From Micromonospora sp. WMMA1947 (GTDB taxonomy: Bacteria > Actinomycetota > Actinomycetes > Mycobacteriales > Micromonosporaceae), in the NCBI RefSeq assembly GCF_027497355.1, contig NZ_CP114909.1, positions 4,111,001-4,175,000 of the forward strand: DNA of 64,000 bases, in the 5' to 3' direction. Position numbers and translations under genes: made by a program. A model generated the notes under the pieces. The model made no database searches and had not been told where the DNA came from. It saw nothing but the letters and a program-made list of their open reading frames with translations. Shown in pieces: positions 44,063 to 52,277 of the stretch (its first letter is position 1; each line of letters begins with the position of its first letter).

Positions 44063-45051
44063 ACCGTCCCGTCTTGGCGGTTGGGCGGGAGCGAGGGCTC
44101 AGTCAGCCCGAGGTGGTGCGCCCCGGCGCGAATGGCGGCGTCGGCCGGGAAGGTGGTAGATCCGGTCACCCGGGCGACGAACTCGCGCAGCGCCGCGCCG
44201 AGCTCCGCGGGGCGCTCGCACGGCGGCGTGTGGCCAGTGTCCGCCAACACCAGGAGTTCCGCGTGGGGCAGTTCGGCGGCGTAGCGCTGCGCGACGGCGA
44301 GCCGGATGGGCACGTCGGCGGCGCCGTGCACCACAAGGACGGGCACGTCGATCCTCGGGAGTTGATCGGAGATGTCACCCCTGCGGTAGACCGAGTAGCA
44401 GGTCTGCGCGATGTCGTCGCCGACGAGCGTGCGGAAGTGCGTGGTCCAGTGCTGGGCGGTGTCGGTGCCGAGGAAGCCGCGGGCGAAGTTGAGCCGTGCC
44501 ATCAGCCGGGCCAGGTCAGGGGAGACTCCGTCGGCGATCGCGACCTCCACCATCGCCTCGTACGGGTCGGCGGTGCTCTCCGGTTCCCGGTACGGCTGGG
44601 TGGAGATCAACACCAGTCCAGTGGTCAGGTCCGGTCGGCTCAGCGCGACCCGCATCGCCTTCATGCCGCCCATAGAGTGCCCGACCCAGACGGCGGGCTG
44701 GCCGTCGGTTAGGCTCTCCACCGCTTCCGCCAGCCGGGTGGACTCCTCCTCCAGCGAGTACGCGGCGGTGCGCGGTGGTGAGCTGCCGTGTCCGGGCGCG
44801 TCGATGGCGATCAACTGGTGGGTGGCGGGCAGGTCCTCGATGACCTGCTGCCATACACGGCTGTCGGTGAGCAGTCCGTGCAGGAGGACGACGGGTGGTC
44901 CCTCGCCGCGTCGGTGCACTCCGAGCGACCAGTCCTCGATTTTCACTACCGTGCTGTCACTGGCGTGGTCGGTGGCTGTCACCCTGTCAGCCTTGTCTCT
45001 GCGGGCATCGCCGGCGAGAGCCTGACGGGTGCCGAGGTTGAAGCGGGACAT
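44059..45051 (-). CDS. Alpha/beta hydrolase
   Basis: A 330-residue alpha/beta hydrolase. Oxyanion loop HGLLTDSR (about 62-69), nucleophile Ser in WVGHSMGGMKA (about 130), catalytic Asp probably in VVHGAADVPI and His in LADTGHTPPCERP (about 283). ATG 45051 is used; a GTG 23 codons later, right before the core, is the alternative. The N-terminal 35 residues have no hydrophobic signal. In the cluster it could hydrolyse the final thioester, a lactone or an ester; it could also simply be a detoxifying esterase. Confidence 0.87.
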   Translation of the reverse strand: MSRFNLGTRQALAGDARRDKADRVTATDHASDSTVVKIEDWSLGVHRRGEGPPVVLLHGLLTDSRVWQQVIEDLPATHQLIAIDAPGHGSSPPRTAAYSLEEESTRLAEAVESLTDGQPAVWVGHSMGGMKAMRVALSRPDLTTGLVLISTQPYREPESTADPYEAMVEVAIADGVSPDLARLMARLNFARGFLGTDTAQHWTTHFRTLVGDDIAQTCYSVYRRGDISDQLPRIDVPVLVVHGAADVPIRLAVAQRYAAELPHAELLVLADTGHTPPCERPAELGAALREFVARVTGSTTFPADAAIRAGAHHLGLTEPSLPPNRQDGTV

Positions 45052-45128
45052 CGTCGTGCCCTGTTGGGCACCTCGGGCGGTGCTGGGCACGGTGCGACGA
45101 AGCCGCCATCATCGGCCGGCCGGGTGGT

Positions 45129-45839
45129 CTACTGCCTGTCGGTCCGCTCGGCGAGCAAGCCCTCCTTCAGGGCGATGGCGACCGCGAGTGTCCGGTTGGG
45201 ACTGTTGAGCTTCGCCAGGACGTTCGCGACGTGGCGCTTGGCGCCGTGCTCGGAAATGCCGAGTCTCCGCGCGATCTGCTTGTTGCTGAGCCCGTCGGCG
45301 AGCAGGAGCAGCGCCTGGTGTTCGCGCGGCGTGAGGAGCACCGCGCGGCCGGGCTTCTCGCTGCGCCGCCGGCGGACATTCGAGAGCAGTTCACGAGCGA
45401 GGGTGGAGGGGATGGACATCTCACCGCTGGTTATCCGGTGCAACGCCTCGTGCAGCCGTTCGCGGGTCAGTTCGGTCTGGATGAGGAAACCGTCGGCGCG
45501 AAGGTTTGCCGCCTTCGAGACATCCTGCTGGTCGCTGGTGTCGAGTAGGACGAGAACCTTCGTCCCCTGTGCGGTCGCCGCCTGGGTGGCGAGACTGACC
45601 GAGCTGCAGTCGTCGCTCGGGCAGGGCAGGACCACCACGTCGATGTCGCGCCCGCCCAGGTCGTGCATGAGCTCGTCGACCGTGTCGAAGGTCAGGAGGT
45701 CGGAGATGGACGGAATTGACAGGAGCATGCTCGTCAGCCCGAGCTGGACGACCTGGTTGGGAATGGCGACCGCGACGATCAGGTCGTCGGTTGCGTTGAT
45801 ATGACGACGATCAATGTCGTTGATGAAACCTCGGGTCAT
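45129..45839 (-). CDS. LuxR-type regulator with atypical receiver domain
   Basis: A 236-residue regulator: N-terminal receiver-like fold (about 18-140) and C-terminal LuxR/NarL helix-turn-helix (LTPREHQALLLLADGLSNKQIARRLGISEHGAKRHVANVLAKLN). At the end of receiver strand 3 the sequence is IDVVVLPCPSDD, with Pro-Cys where the phospho-accepting Asp normally sits, and no kinase is nearby, so it is likely an atypical, phosphorylation-independent regulator. ATG 45839 has GGGGGAC upstream. It is divergent from the FAAL gene over a 433-base region with several palindromes, its likely operators. It is the best candidate for pathway-specific control. Confidence 0.87.
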   Translation of the reverse strand: MTRGFINDIDRRHINATDDLIVAVAIPNQVVQLGLTSMLLSIPSISDLLTFDTVDELMHDLGGRDIDVVVLPCPSDDCSSVSLATQAATAQGTKVLVLLDTSDQQDVSKAANLRADGFLIQTELTRERLHEALHRITSGEMSIPSTLARELLSNVRRRRSEKPGRAVLLTPREHQALLLLADGLSNKQIARRLGISEHGAKRHVANVLAKLNSPNRTLAVAIALKEGLLAERTDRQ

Positions 45840-46272
45840 GTCGTCCCCCGTTTGGTCGGCTTCCGTGCTTGCGGTGGTGTGGCGGCCCGGGGGAGGCGCA
45901 CACACGCCAGCCAGCGGCGCGCGTTCCGTGGCCAAACGCGCACTCCCGCTGGTGGCCTGCCTCCCCAGGCGTGCCACAAAGCGCTGAACTACTAAGTTTG
46001 CCTAGTAGTACGTTACGAACGTAACGGGCTACTCCCCGTTACACAACCGCACAAATGGCAATTGCTGTCGATCCCCGCCCCGCACTCACCCGCTGGCTGG
46101 GGCAACCCTTCGGCAAATTCCAGACCGGTGTCCGAACGGGCACTCCGTTCGGAGCCGGACAGGCGGTCCGTCCAGTCACGTCGATGGAACGGCGGAAGTG
46201 GCTCTTGGCCGTGCCCACCCCGGCCCCTACCGTCGCAGCGGTGCCGCACGATCGGAACCACTCGGAGGCCGC
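45840..46272. promoter_or_regulatory. Divergent control region with palindromes (LuxR gene / FAAL gene)
   Basis: 433 bases without a gene and with lower GC than its surroundings near 45980-46050. It holds ACTACTA-N8-TAGTAGT (45988-46009), CGTTACG-AA-CGTAACG (46011-46026) and GTAACGGG-N6-CCCGTTAC (46021-46042), the last two sharing a half-site. GTTACACAAC (46038-46047) recurs inverted at 48438-48447 in the next divergent promoter. These are candidate binding sites of the LuxR-type or another dimeric regulator. Confidence 0.65.
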
Positions 46273-47916
46273 ATGCCCTACCAGTCGGTGATCTCCATTC
46301 CCCAGGCGATGCGCAGCGGGGCGGTGTACGGCGGCTCGCTGACCTTCCTCGACGCGCGGCTGCGGCCCACCCGCCACACCCTGCACGGACTCAACGTCCT
46401 CGCCGAGGGCCTGGCGGGTGGTCTGGCGAAGGCCGGCGTCTCACCCGGCGACCGGGTGGGCGTGCTGGCCCCGACATCCGATCGGATGATCGCCACGCTC
46501 TTCGCGCTGTGGCGCCTGGGCGCGGCCGTGGCGGTCCTGCCCCGGCCGTCGCGAAGCGACGACGACACCCTGGCACGCGAGGTGGGGGACCGGCTCGCCA
46601 TCATCGATGCCGCCGCGCTCGTGACCGACTCGTCCACCGCGTCCACGCTCGGTGGCCGCCTCGCGCTGACTGTGCAGGCAATGGATGATATCCCGAACGC
46701 TCCCTCGGCCGCACCACCGCCGCCCCAGGGGGACCAGCTCGGACTGCTGCAGTTCACCTCAGGTACGACCGGTCGGTTCAAAGTGGTGGCGGTGCGGCAG
46801 GCGCAGCTCGTGGGCAACATCGCCCGGTGCGCCGAGGCTCTGCGGATGCGGCCCGGAGACACGTACGTCAGCTGGTTGCCCTTCTACCACGACATGGGAA
46901 TCGTCTCGGTGGTCGGCCTGCTTTGCCAGGGCCTCGACGTCGTCGTGATGGAGCCGGAGACGTTCCTCCGGCGTCCGGCCACCTGGATGGAGATCGTCTC
47001 CCGCTACCGAGCCACGATCACCGCGGGCCCCAACACCGCCTATCGCCTGGCGGCACGTGCGCAGCAACTGCGTCCAGCCGCGCTCGACCTGTCCGCCCTG
47101 CGGGTGGCGATCAATGGTGCGGAACCGGTCACGGTCGACGTGGTGGAAGAGACCCTGGAGACGCTCGCCACGGTCGGGATGCGTCCGGAGGCGCTATGTC
47201 CCACCTACGGCATGGCCGAGACGACCCTCGTCGTGTCCACCGGCGACCCACGCCGTACCGTGCCCGTGTTCGACCCGACCGGCCTCGCGGTCGGCGCCGG
47301 CCTCGACCGCCCGGTCCGTCCGGTGGTCTCGTGTGGTCGGCCGTTGCCGGACACCGAGGTCGAGGTCCGTGACCCGGACGGCCGAACCCTGCCGGACGAC
47401 GCCGTGGGGGAGGTCTTCGTCCGAGGGCCGGGCGTCGTCGACGGTTACTTGTCGCGTCCGGGTGACCGAGGCGACGTTTCCGACGGCGGGGTGCAGTTCC
47501 TCGACGGCTGGCTCCGGACCGGTGATCTCGGTTTCCTGCGTGCCGGGGAGGTGTACGTCTGTGGCCGGATCAAGGACATGATCATTATCGGTGGCCGCAA
47601 CCTCTACCCGGAGGATTACGAGAACGCTGCGGAACGGGTCGACGGAGTACGGGCCGGCAACGTCATCGCCTTCGCCCTCAGCGAGCAGGAACGAATGGTG
47701 GTCGTCGCCGAAGGCATCGGCCGGGACGACTCGCTGAGCGGCCTGGCCCGCGAACTGTTCGACCGGCTCCGGGCAGACACGCAGTACGCCCCGCACGAGG
47801 TCGTGCTGGTGCGCGCCGGAACGCTGCCGAAGACGTCCTCCGGAAAGCGCCAGCGCCGCAGGTGCCGGGAGCAGTACCTCGCCGGCGAGCTGCGGGTCGT
47901 CTGCACGGTGAGCTGA
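46273..47916 (+). CDS. Fatty acyl-AMP ligase (FAAL)
   Basis: A 547-residue adenylate-forming enzyme. The P-loop LLQFTSGTTGRFKVVAV, the FAAL-like block WLPFYHDMGIVSVVGLL, the segment ITAGPNTAYRLAARA, the A5-type motif CPTYGMAETTLV, and the A7/A8 region RTGDLGFLRAGEVYVCGRIKDMIIIGGRNLYPEDYE are characteristic of FAALs, which form acyl-AMP and pass the acyl group to a carrier protein instead of CoA. The catalytic C-terminal Lys is in LPKTSSGKRQRR. RBS GGAGGC is 3-4 bases before the ATG. It should load the NRPS, whose N-terminus is a carrier domain; this is the usual pairing for lipopeptide starters. The acid is not predictable. Confidence 0.9.
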   Translation: MPYQSVISIPQAMRSGAVYGGSLTFLDARLRPTRHTLHGLNVLAEGLAGGLAKAGVSPGDRVGVLAPTSDRMIATLFALWRLGAAVAVLPRPSRSDDDTLAREVGDRLAIIDAAALVTDSSTASTLGGRLALTVQAMDDIPNAPSAAPPPPQGDQLGLLQFTSGTTGRFKVVAVRQAQLVGNIARCAEALRMRPGDTYVSWLPFYHDMGIVSVVGLLCQGLDVVVMEPETFLRRPATWMEIVSRYRATITAGPNTAYRLAARAQQLRPAALDLSALRVAINGAEPVTVDVVEETLETLATVGMRPEALCPTYGMAETTLVVSTGDPRRTVPVFDPTGLAVGAGLDRPVRPVVSCGRPLPDTEVEVRDPDGRTLPDDAVGEVFVRGPGVVDGYLSRPGDRGDVSDGGVQFLDGWLRTGDLGFLRAGEVYVCGRIKDMIIIGGRNLYPEDYENAAERVDGVRAGNVIAFALSEQERMVVVAEGIGRDDSLSGLARELFDRLRADTQYAPHEVVLVRAGTLPKTSSGKRQRRRCREQYLAGELRVVCTVS

Positions 47917-47969
47917 GGCGGTGGCCGGGAAGCGGTTTCCCGAAGGGCGTCCGCTCCCCGACACCCGGA

Positions 47970-48395
47970 TCAGCGTCGTTCGTCGACGAAGGAGCTGGAC
48001 ACCTTGGCCGCGAGGTTGACCAGCTCGTCGGTCGCGCGCACGTAGCGCAGCAGGGTCGGCAGGTGGCCGGTCACCACCAGGTCGCCGTCGAGCATGCCTT
48101 CGATGGGGTCGATGCGACCCTGGATGACGTCCTTCCACCGGGAGTACGGTGCCCGGATGACGAACGTGGCGCCGGCGGCACGCTCCTGCTCGACGTCGTA
48201 GTCCGCCTGCTGGCACTTGCCGTCGCCGAAGGTGGCGAGGCACCAGATGTCCGCGGCGACACCGTTCTCCGACTCGGCCTCGAACACGAAGGCGATGTCG
48301 GCCTCGAAGGTCCGTGCGGCGTCCTCGAACTCCTCCGACGAATTGATCCGCTCGACGTATCCGTCGAGCCACTCGGCGCTGGGAAATACGGGCAT
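47970..48395 (-). CDS. SCP2 sterol-binding-like small protein
   Basis: A 141-residue protein with an SCP2-like alpha/beta pattern: FPSAEWLDGYVERINSSEEF at the start, FVFEAE, then strands ending with FVIRAPYSRWKDVIQGRIDPIEGMLDGDLVVTGHLPTLLRYVRATDELV. This block (x-W-x-x-v-i-x-G-x-x-p...G-x-l-x-G-d) is typical of SCP2 sterol-binding/lipid-carrier domains, which shield hydrophobic ligands. ATG 48395 has GGAGGG upstream. In a FAAL-containing cluster it could bind the acyl chain or the lipophilic product. It is divergent from the ABC ATPase gene. Confidence 0.7.
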   Translation of the reverse strand: MPVFPSAEWLDGYVERINSSEEFEDAARTFEADIAFVFEAESENGVAADIWCLATFGDGKCQQADYDVEQERAAGATFVIRAPYSRWKDVIQGRIDPIEGMLDGDLVVTGHLPTLLRYVRATDELVNLAAKVSSSFVDERR

Positions 48396-48434
48396 CAGAT
48401 TCCCTCCGTAGGCTGCCACCCGACGTGGCCGCTG

Positions 48435-48450
48435 CCCGTTGTGTAACCGG
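48435..48450. promoter_or_regulatory. Operator-like site between SCP2 gene and ABC exporter
   Basis: CCCGTTGTGTAACCGG contains GTTGTGTAAC (48438-48447), the exact inverse of GTTACACAAC at 46038-46047. The site is in the 210-base divergent region between the SCP2-like gene and the ABC ATPase gene. Two occurrences, each only in a divergent promoter region of this cluster, suggest a common regulator. Confidence 0.55.
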
Positions 48451-48605
48451 TGAGCGGGCCGTCCCGAAGACCCGGCCGGAGCTGTCGACCGCCCGCGGAG
48501 ACCGGGATGACCGAACGGGCAGGCCGACCAGTTCCCCCCATCCACCGCATAAGGCGCGGTCGATGGAGGCTTGGCGTCACGCGCTGCCGTCGACAGGCTG
48601 GTCCG

Positions 48606-49613
48606 GTGTCCGTCATCGAGCTCCACGACCTGCGCAAGATGTACCCCGACGACGTCGTCGCACTGGACGGCCTGACCTTCGACGTGTCGGCTGGTGAGAT
48701 CTTCGGCTGCCTCGGTCGCAACGGCGCCGGCAAGACCACCACGGTACGCATCCTCACCGCCCTCACCCGGCCGACCTCCGGCTCCGTCCAGGTCCTCGGC
48801 CTGGACCCCCTACGCGCGCGGCGCCAGATCCAGGCCCAGGTCGGCGTCTCCCTCCAACAGGCCGCGCTCGACCAGCTGATGACGGGCCGGGAACACCTGG
48901 TCCTCATGGCGCGTCTGCGCGGTCTCGGCGCCGTCGAGGGACGGAAACGGACCGACGCCTTGCTCGAACGGTTCGGCCTCGGCACGGTCGCCGACCGGTA
49001 CGTCGCCACCTACACCATCGGCATGCAACGCCGCCTGGACACCGCCATGGCGTTGCTGCACGAGCCCACGCTGCTCTTCCTCGACGAACCGACGACAGGG
49101 CTCGATCCGCAGAGCCGGCGCGCCCTGTGGAGTTTCGTGTCCGAGTTCCGCGCCGACGGTGGCACGGTCTTCCTCACCACCCAGTACCTCGACGAGGCCG
49201 ACCAGCTCTGCGACCGGATCGCCATCCTGGACCACGGCCGGGTCAGTGTCCTCGACACACCGAGCGCCCTCAAGCGGGGCGTGGGCGGCAAGACCCTACG
49301 GGTCGAGGACGCCAGACCCGAGCACCTACCCGGCGTCATCGCCATCATCGGGGAGCAGGCATGCCGGATGGACGACTCCACCCTGGACGTCGACCTGTCG
49401 GGGCAGGAGGAACTGTTGCCCGACGTGCTCGCCGGGCTGCGTCGTGCCGGTGTGCCGATGGCCCGGGTCGATCTCGTCGACCCCAGCATCGAGGAGGTTT
49501 TCGTCCGGCTCACCGGCGAGGGCGTCGACACCCGTGGTCTGAGCGAGCAGGCGGCCGGTGTCGCCGCCATCGGACGCACCCTGGCAACCGGACGCAAAGG
49601 AGGCGCACGATGA
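48606..49613 (+). CDS. ABC exporter ATPase, DrrA-like
   Basis: A 335-residue ATPase of the daunorubicin-resistance DrrA class. Walker A GRNGAGKTT, Q-loop VGVSLQQAALD, Walker B LLFLDEPTTGLDPQSRR and H-loop TVFLTTQYLDEADQLC are clear, followed by the DrrA C-terminal domain (about 230-310; PSIEEVFVRLTGEG). The signature reads YTIGMQRRLD where DrrA proteins have YSGGMRRRLD, so the first Gly is Ile. GTG 48606 is the likely start; no good ribosome site is visible, so the mRNA may be leaderless. It overlaps the permease gene by 4 bases. Confidence 0.9.
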   Translation: MSVIELHDLRKMYPDDVVALDGLTFDVSAGEIFGCLGRNGAGKTTTVRILTALTRPTSGSVQVLGLDPLRARRQIQAQVGVSLQQAALDQLMTGREHLVLMARLRGLGAVEGRKRTDALLERFGLGTVADRYVATYTIGMQRRLDTAMALLHEPTLLFLDEPTTGLDPQSRRALWSFVSEFRADGGTVFLTTQYLDEADQLCDRIAILDHGRVSVLDTPSALKRGVGGKTLRVEDARPEHLPGVIAIIGEQACRMDDSTLDVDLSGQEELLPDVLAGLRRAGVPMARVDLVDPSIEEVFVRLTGEGVDTRGLSEQAAGVAAIGRTLATGRKGGAR

Positions 49614-50392
49614 CCGCACTTGCCGGAACGACGTGGACCCTGTTGTTGCGCAATCTTCGCGAGGGCGGACGGAGCCCGGTCATCGCCTTCGTCTTCCCGG
49701 TGCTCTTCCCGCTGTTCGTCATCACCCTGGTCGCCTCCAGCTACGAGCGGATGGCTGTCATCCCCGGCTTCCCGGTCACGCCGTACGCCGCGTACATGGC
49801 TCCCGGCATGCTGCTCTTCACCGGCATGATGGGCTCGGGATACTCAGCCACCGCTCTCATGCTCGACGCGCAGACCGGCTTCCTGGACCGTCTGCGCCTC
49901 TCCCCGGCCCGCCCGATGGCGGTGCTGTTCTCCCGGGTGCTGTTCGACGCCGTCCGCGTGGTGCCGGCCGTCATCGTCGTGCTCGGCGTCGCCATCGCGC
50001 TCGGTGCCCGGGTCGAGTCCGGCCCGCTCGGCGTACTGGGCATCCTGCTGATCTGCTCTGGGTGGTCGGTGGCCTACGGCGGCCTCTTCTACGTCGTCGC
50101 GCTGCGCACCGGCAACCCGCAGGCGCCGCTGGCCATGGCCCCGCTCTCGGTGCTGCTGCTGTTCGCCAGCCCCGCCGCGGCCCCACCCCTGCTGTTGCAG
50201 GACTGGCTGGCCGGGCTCGTGGGCTGGAACCCCTTCACGTACGTAATCGAAGGAGTGCGCGCGCTGATGACCGGGCCGCTCGATGGGAGCACCCAGACCG
50301 CACTGCTCCGGGCCGTCGCGGTCATCGTCGCGTTGACCGTGGTCAGCCAGCTCGTCGTCGTACCGAGCTTCAAGAAGCTCGTCGAGGACTGA
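49610..50392 (+). CDS. ABC-2 type exporter permease, DrrB-like
   Basis: A 260-residue ABC-2 permease with six spans, coupled to the ATPase through an ATGA overlap and AGGAGG just upstream of its ATG. The ABC-2 family blocks (GMLLFTGMMGSGYSATALMLDAQTGFLDRL, SPARPMAVLFSRVLFDAVR and GWNPFTYVIEGVRALMTGP) are complete. With the ATPase it makes a two-component exporter, the second export system of the cluster beside the MFS pump. Confidence 0.92.
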   Translation: MTALAGTTWTLLLRNLREGGRSPVIAFVFPVLFPLFVITLVASSYERMAVIPGFPVTPYAAYMAPGMLLFTGMMGSGYSATALMLDAQTGFLDRLRLSPARPMAVLFSRVLFDAVRVVPAVIVVLGVAIALGARVESGPLGVLGILLICSGWSVAYGGLFYVVALRTGNPQAPLAMAPLSVLLLFASPAAAPPLLLQDWLAGLVGWNPFTYVIEGVRALMTGPLDGSTQTALLRAVAVIVALTVVSQLVVVPSFKKLVED

Positions 50393-50417
50393 CCGGATCG
50401 GCATCGAGGAGGACGCC

Positions 50418-51134
50418 GTGCTGCTCTACTGCTTCCCGCACGCAGGTGGCGCCAGCACCACGTACCGCTCGTGGCAGCGTCTGCTTCCGGTCGGCATCGT
50501 GGTGTGTCCGATGTCGTACGCGACGGTCGGCCTCAGTTCCGGGGCCGACCTGCCGGCCGCCGCCGCGGTGCTCGCCGACCGCATCGGCGCGGACCCGGCG
50601 GAGCCGGTGGCGTTCTTCGGGCACAGCATGGGCGCGCTCGTCGCCTTCGAAGTGGCCCGGACGCTGCGGGCAAGGGGTCGTCGCGGCCCGGTGGCGCTGG
50701 TCGCCGCCGGGCACGTCGCGCCTCATGTGCCCGCACCGGGGCCGGTGCTGCACGGACTTCCCTCCGACGACTTCTGGCGCGAGGTGCGCACCCTGGGCGG
50801 TGGCCGCGACGATCTCATCGACGATCCCGAGCTGCGTGCCGCCGTGGAGAGCCGGGTGCGCTCGGAGTTCCGGGCGGCCGAGACCTACCGGTACACGCCG
50901 TCCTATCCGCTCGACTGCGACGTGCTCGCGATCGTCGGCGCCGAGGACGACCGGAGCCCGGTCGAGGGGATGCGGGAGTGGCGGATGCACACGCTGGGCG
51001 GCTTCACCATGAACGTGCTCCCGGGTGGCCACTTCTTCGTCGACGCGTACCGCCACGAGGTCCTGATGATGATCCAGGCCGCGCTCGCGGCGACCGGTGC
51101 GACCGGCCGGACCGGCCGGACCGGCGTGGGCTGA
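50418..51134 (+). CDS. Type II thioesterase
   Basis: A 238-residue free-standing thioesterase of the GrsT type. FPHAGGASTTYRSW (oxyanion side) is at 6-19, catalytic Ser in FFGHSMGALVAFE (about 68), Asp in AIVGAEDDRSPVEGM (about 177) and His in LPGGHFFVDAY (about 207). Such enzymes remove stalled or wrong acyl groups from carrier domains. Since the NRPS has no C-terminal thioesterase, this enzyme may also release the product. GTG 50418 has GAGGAGG 7-8 bases upstream; it lies 25 bases after the exporter permease and is probably in the same operon. Confidence 0.92.
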   Translation: MLLYCFPHAGGASTTYRSWQRLLPVGIVVCPMSYATVGLSSGADLPAAAAVLADRIGADPAEPVAFFGHSMGALVAFEVARTLRARGRRGPVALVAAGHVAPHVPAPGPVLHGLPSDDFWREVRTLGGGRDDLIDDPELRAAVESRVRSEFRAAETYRYTPSYPLDCDVLAIVGAEDDRSPVEGMREWRMHTLGGFTMNVLPGGHFFVDAYRHEVLMMIQAALAATGATGRTGRTGVG

Positions 51135-51150
51135 TCCGGCCGGTGGCAAC

Positions 51151-52017
51151 TCAGGTCCGGGGTATCCTGGACTCGAGTTCGTAGGACGCCTGAATCTTGT
51201 AGGTGCCCTTGTTGCCGTCCCGGTCCACGGTCACATCCGCCTCGCGGACCAGCTTGAGGTACAGGCCGTCCACCACGTCGAACCAGGCGTCGGCCACCGC
51301 GGTGCCGTCGAGCCCCGCGCCCTTCACGTAGCTGTCGATCCGGACGTGATGCGTCGGCCGCGCTACCCCGTCCACGGTAACGCTCTCCTCGCCGATGTAC
51401 TTGATCACGATCCGGGCTCTGTTGCCGTGTGCCTCGCAGACGGTCTCCTCCACCCCGCCGGCCGAGCTCGCCTTGCCGCCGACCTGGATCATCGCGGGAT
51501 GGCAGTGGTGGGTCTCGTCCCCGCTGATGCCTGCGAAGCTCACCTTCTGCATGTGCGCCAGACAGAGGTACTCGCCGGGCGCGCTGCACTGTCGGTGGGC
51601 GTCCGTGTGTTCCTCGATCGGGGTGAAGTACAGCTCCCAGACGCAGCCGCCGGCATGGTGGACCCGGGCGTACGTCTCCGCGGGGAACGGTCGGACGTAG
51701 CTGTCCCCGTCGTACTCGATCGAGTCGTGGCCCTCGGTCCGGTAGCTGTAGACCCCGGCCGCCGGTACGGTGAAGCCCTTGATCTTGCTGCTGGCCGCCA
51801 TCGGCAGGACGGGGCTACCCAGGTCGTCCCGGCGGGATCCCGGCTGCTTGTGGTATTCGTCAAGCGCCTGCTGGAAGCTGACCGGCGAGCCTTCCGGGGA
51901 AATCGCCTGGGTTCGGGTGGCGATCACGAAAGCGCCTGCGGCGAGTGCTATCGCGATGAGGGGTAGCAGGCTGAGCAGTCGTCGTCGGCGATTCGAGACC
52001 GGTGATGCGCGTTTCAC
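51151..52017 (-). CDS. Anchored extracytoplasmic protein, unknown family
   Basis: A 288-residue protein with a basic N-terminus (KRASPVSNRRRR), one hydrophobic span (LLSLLPLIAIALAAGAFVIAT, about 13-33) and an extracytoplasmic beta-rich remainder with six Cys (GGCVWELYF, RQCSAPGEYLCLAH, HHCHP, ETVCEAHG). The repeated beta patterns YSYRTEGHDSIEYDGDSYVRPFP and TVDGVARPTHHVRIDSYV resemble lipoprotein-like beta sandwiches, but I do not recognise a named family. GTG 52017 has GGAGGAA 4 bases upstream. It is divergent from the NRPS over 260 bases and convergent with the thioesterase. The Cys/His-rich pattern might bind a metal or the product. Confidence 0.75.
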   Translation of the reverse strand: MKRASPVSNRRRRLLSLLPLIAIALAAGAFVIATRTQAISPEGSPVSFQQALDEYHKQPGSRRDDLGSPVLPMAASSKIKGFTVPAAGVYSYRTEGHDSIEYDGDSYVRPFPAETYARVHHAGGCVWELYFTPIEEHTDAHRQCSAPGEYLCLAHMQKVSFAGISGDETHHCHPAMIQVGGKASSAGGVEETVCEAHGNRARIVIKYIGEESVTVDGVARPTHHVRIDSYVKGAGLDGTAVADAWFDVVDGLYLKLVREADVTVDRDGNKGTYKIQASYELESRIPRT

Positions 52018-52277
52018 AGGCTTCCTCCCATTTGACGTCGGTTCACTGTCGATCCCATCCGGCACGTCGTGGCGGCGGAAGCCCCGGGGAGGGCGTAGAT
52101 GGGTCGACACCGGTGCCGTGCTCCAACGGGTACCAGGCAGGTAGCCGCCTAGTGCGTACGTTCTCGTGCGCTTACCGGGGATTACCTGCCCTCCCCGCGC
52201 GAGACACCGTGGGGAATTTGAGTGCCCCGCCAGCGCGACCGGCGGCGGCGACACAGACACCCGAAGGGGAAGACGCC
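52018..52277. promoter_or_regulatory. Divergent promoter region of the NRPS gene
   Basis: 260 bases between the anchored protein and the NRPS. It contains an 8-base inverted pair GGCAGGTA (52136-52143) and TACCTGCC (52183-52190) and the palindromic CGTACG (52156-52161 area), but neither the GGGAAC/CGTA promoter motif nor the GTTAC palindrome of the other cluster promoters. AGGGGA at 52265-52270 is the probable ribosome site of the NRPS GTG. Confidence 0.45.

Noticed and set aside
47929..47946. Hairpin CGGGAA...TTCCCG after the FAAL gene
   Set aside because: Only six pairs; too weak to call as a terminator with confidence.
52136..52190. GGCAGGTA...TACCTGCC inverted pair as NRPS operator
   Set aside because: Arms are only 8 bases with a 39-base gap and no second copy in the window, so it may be chance.
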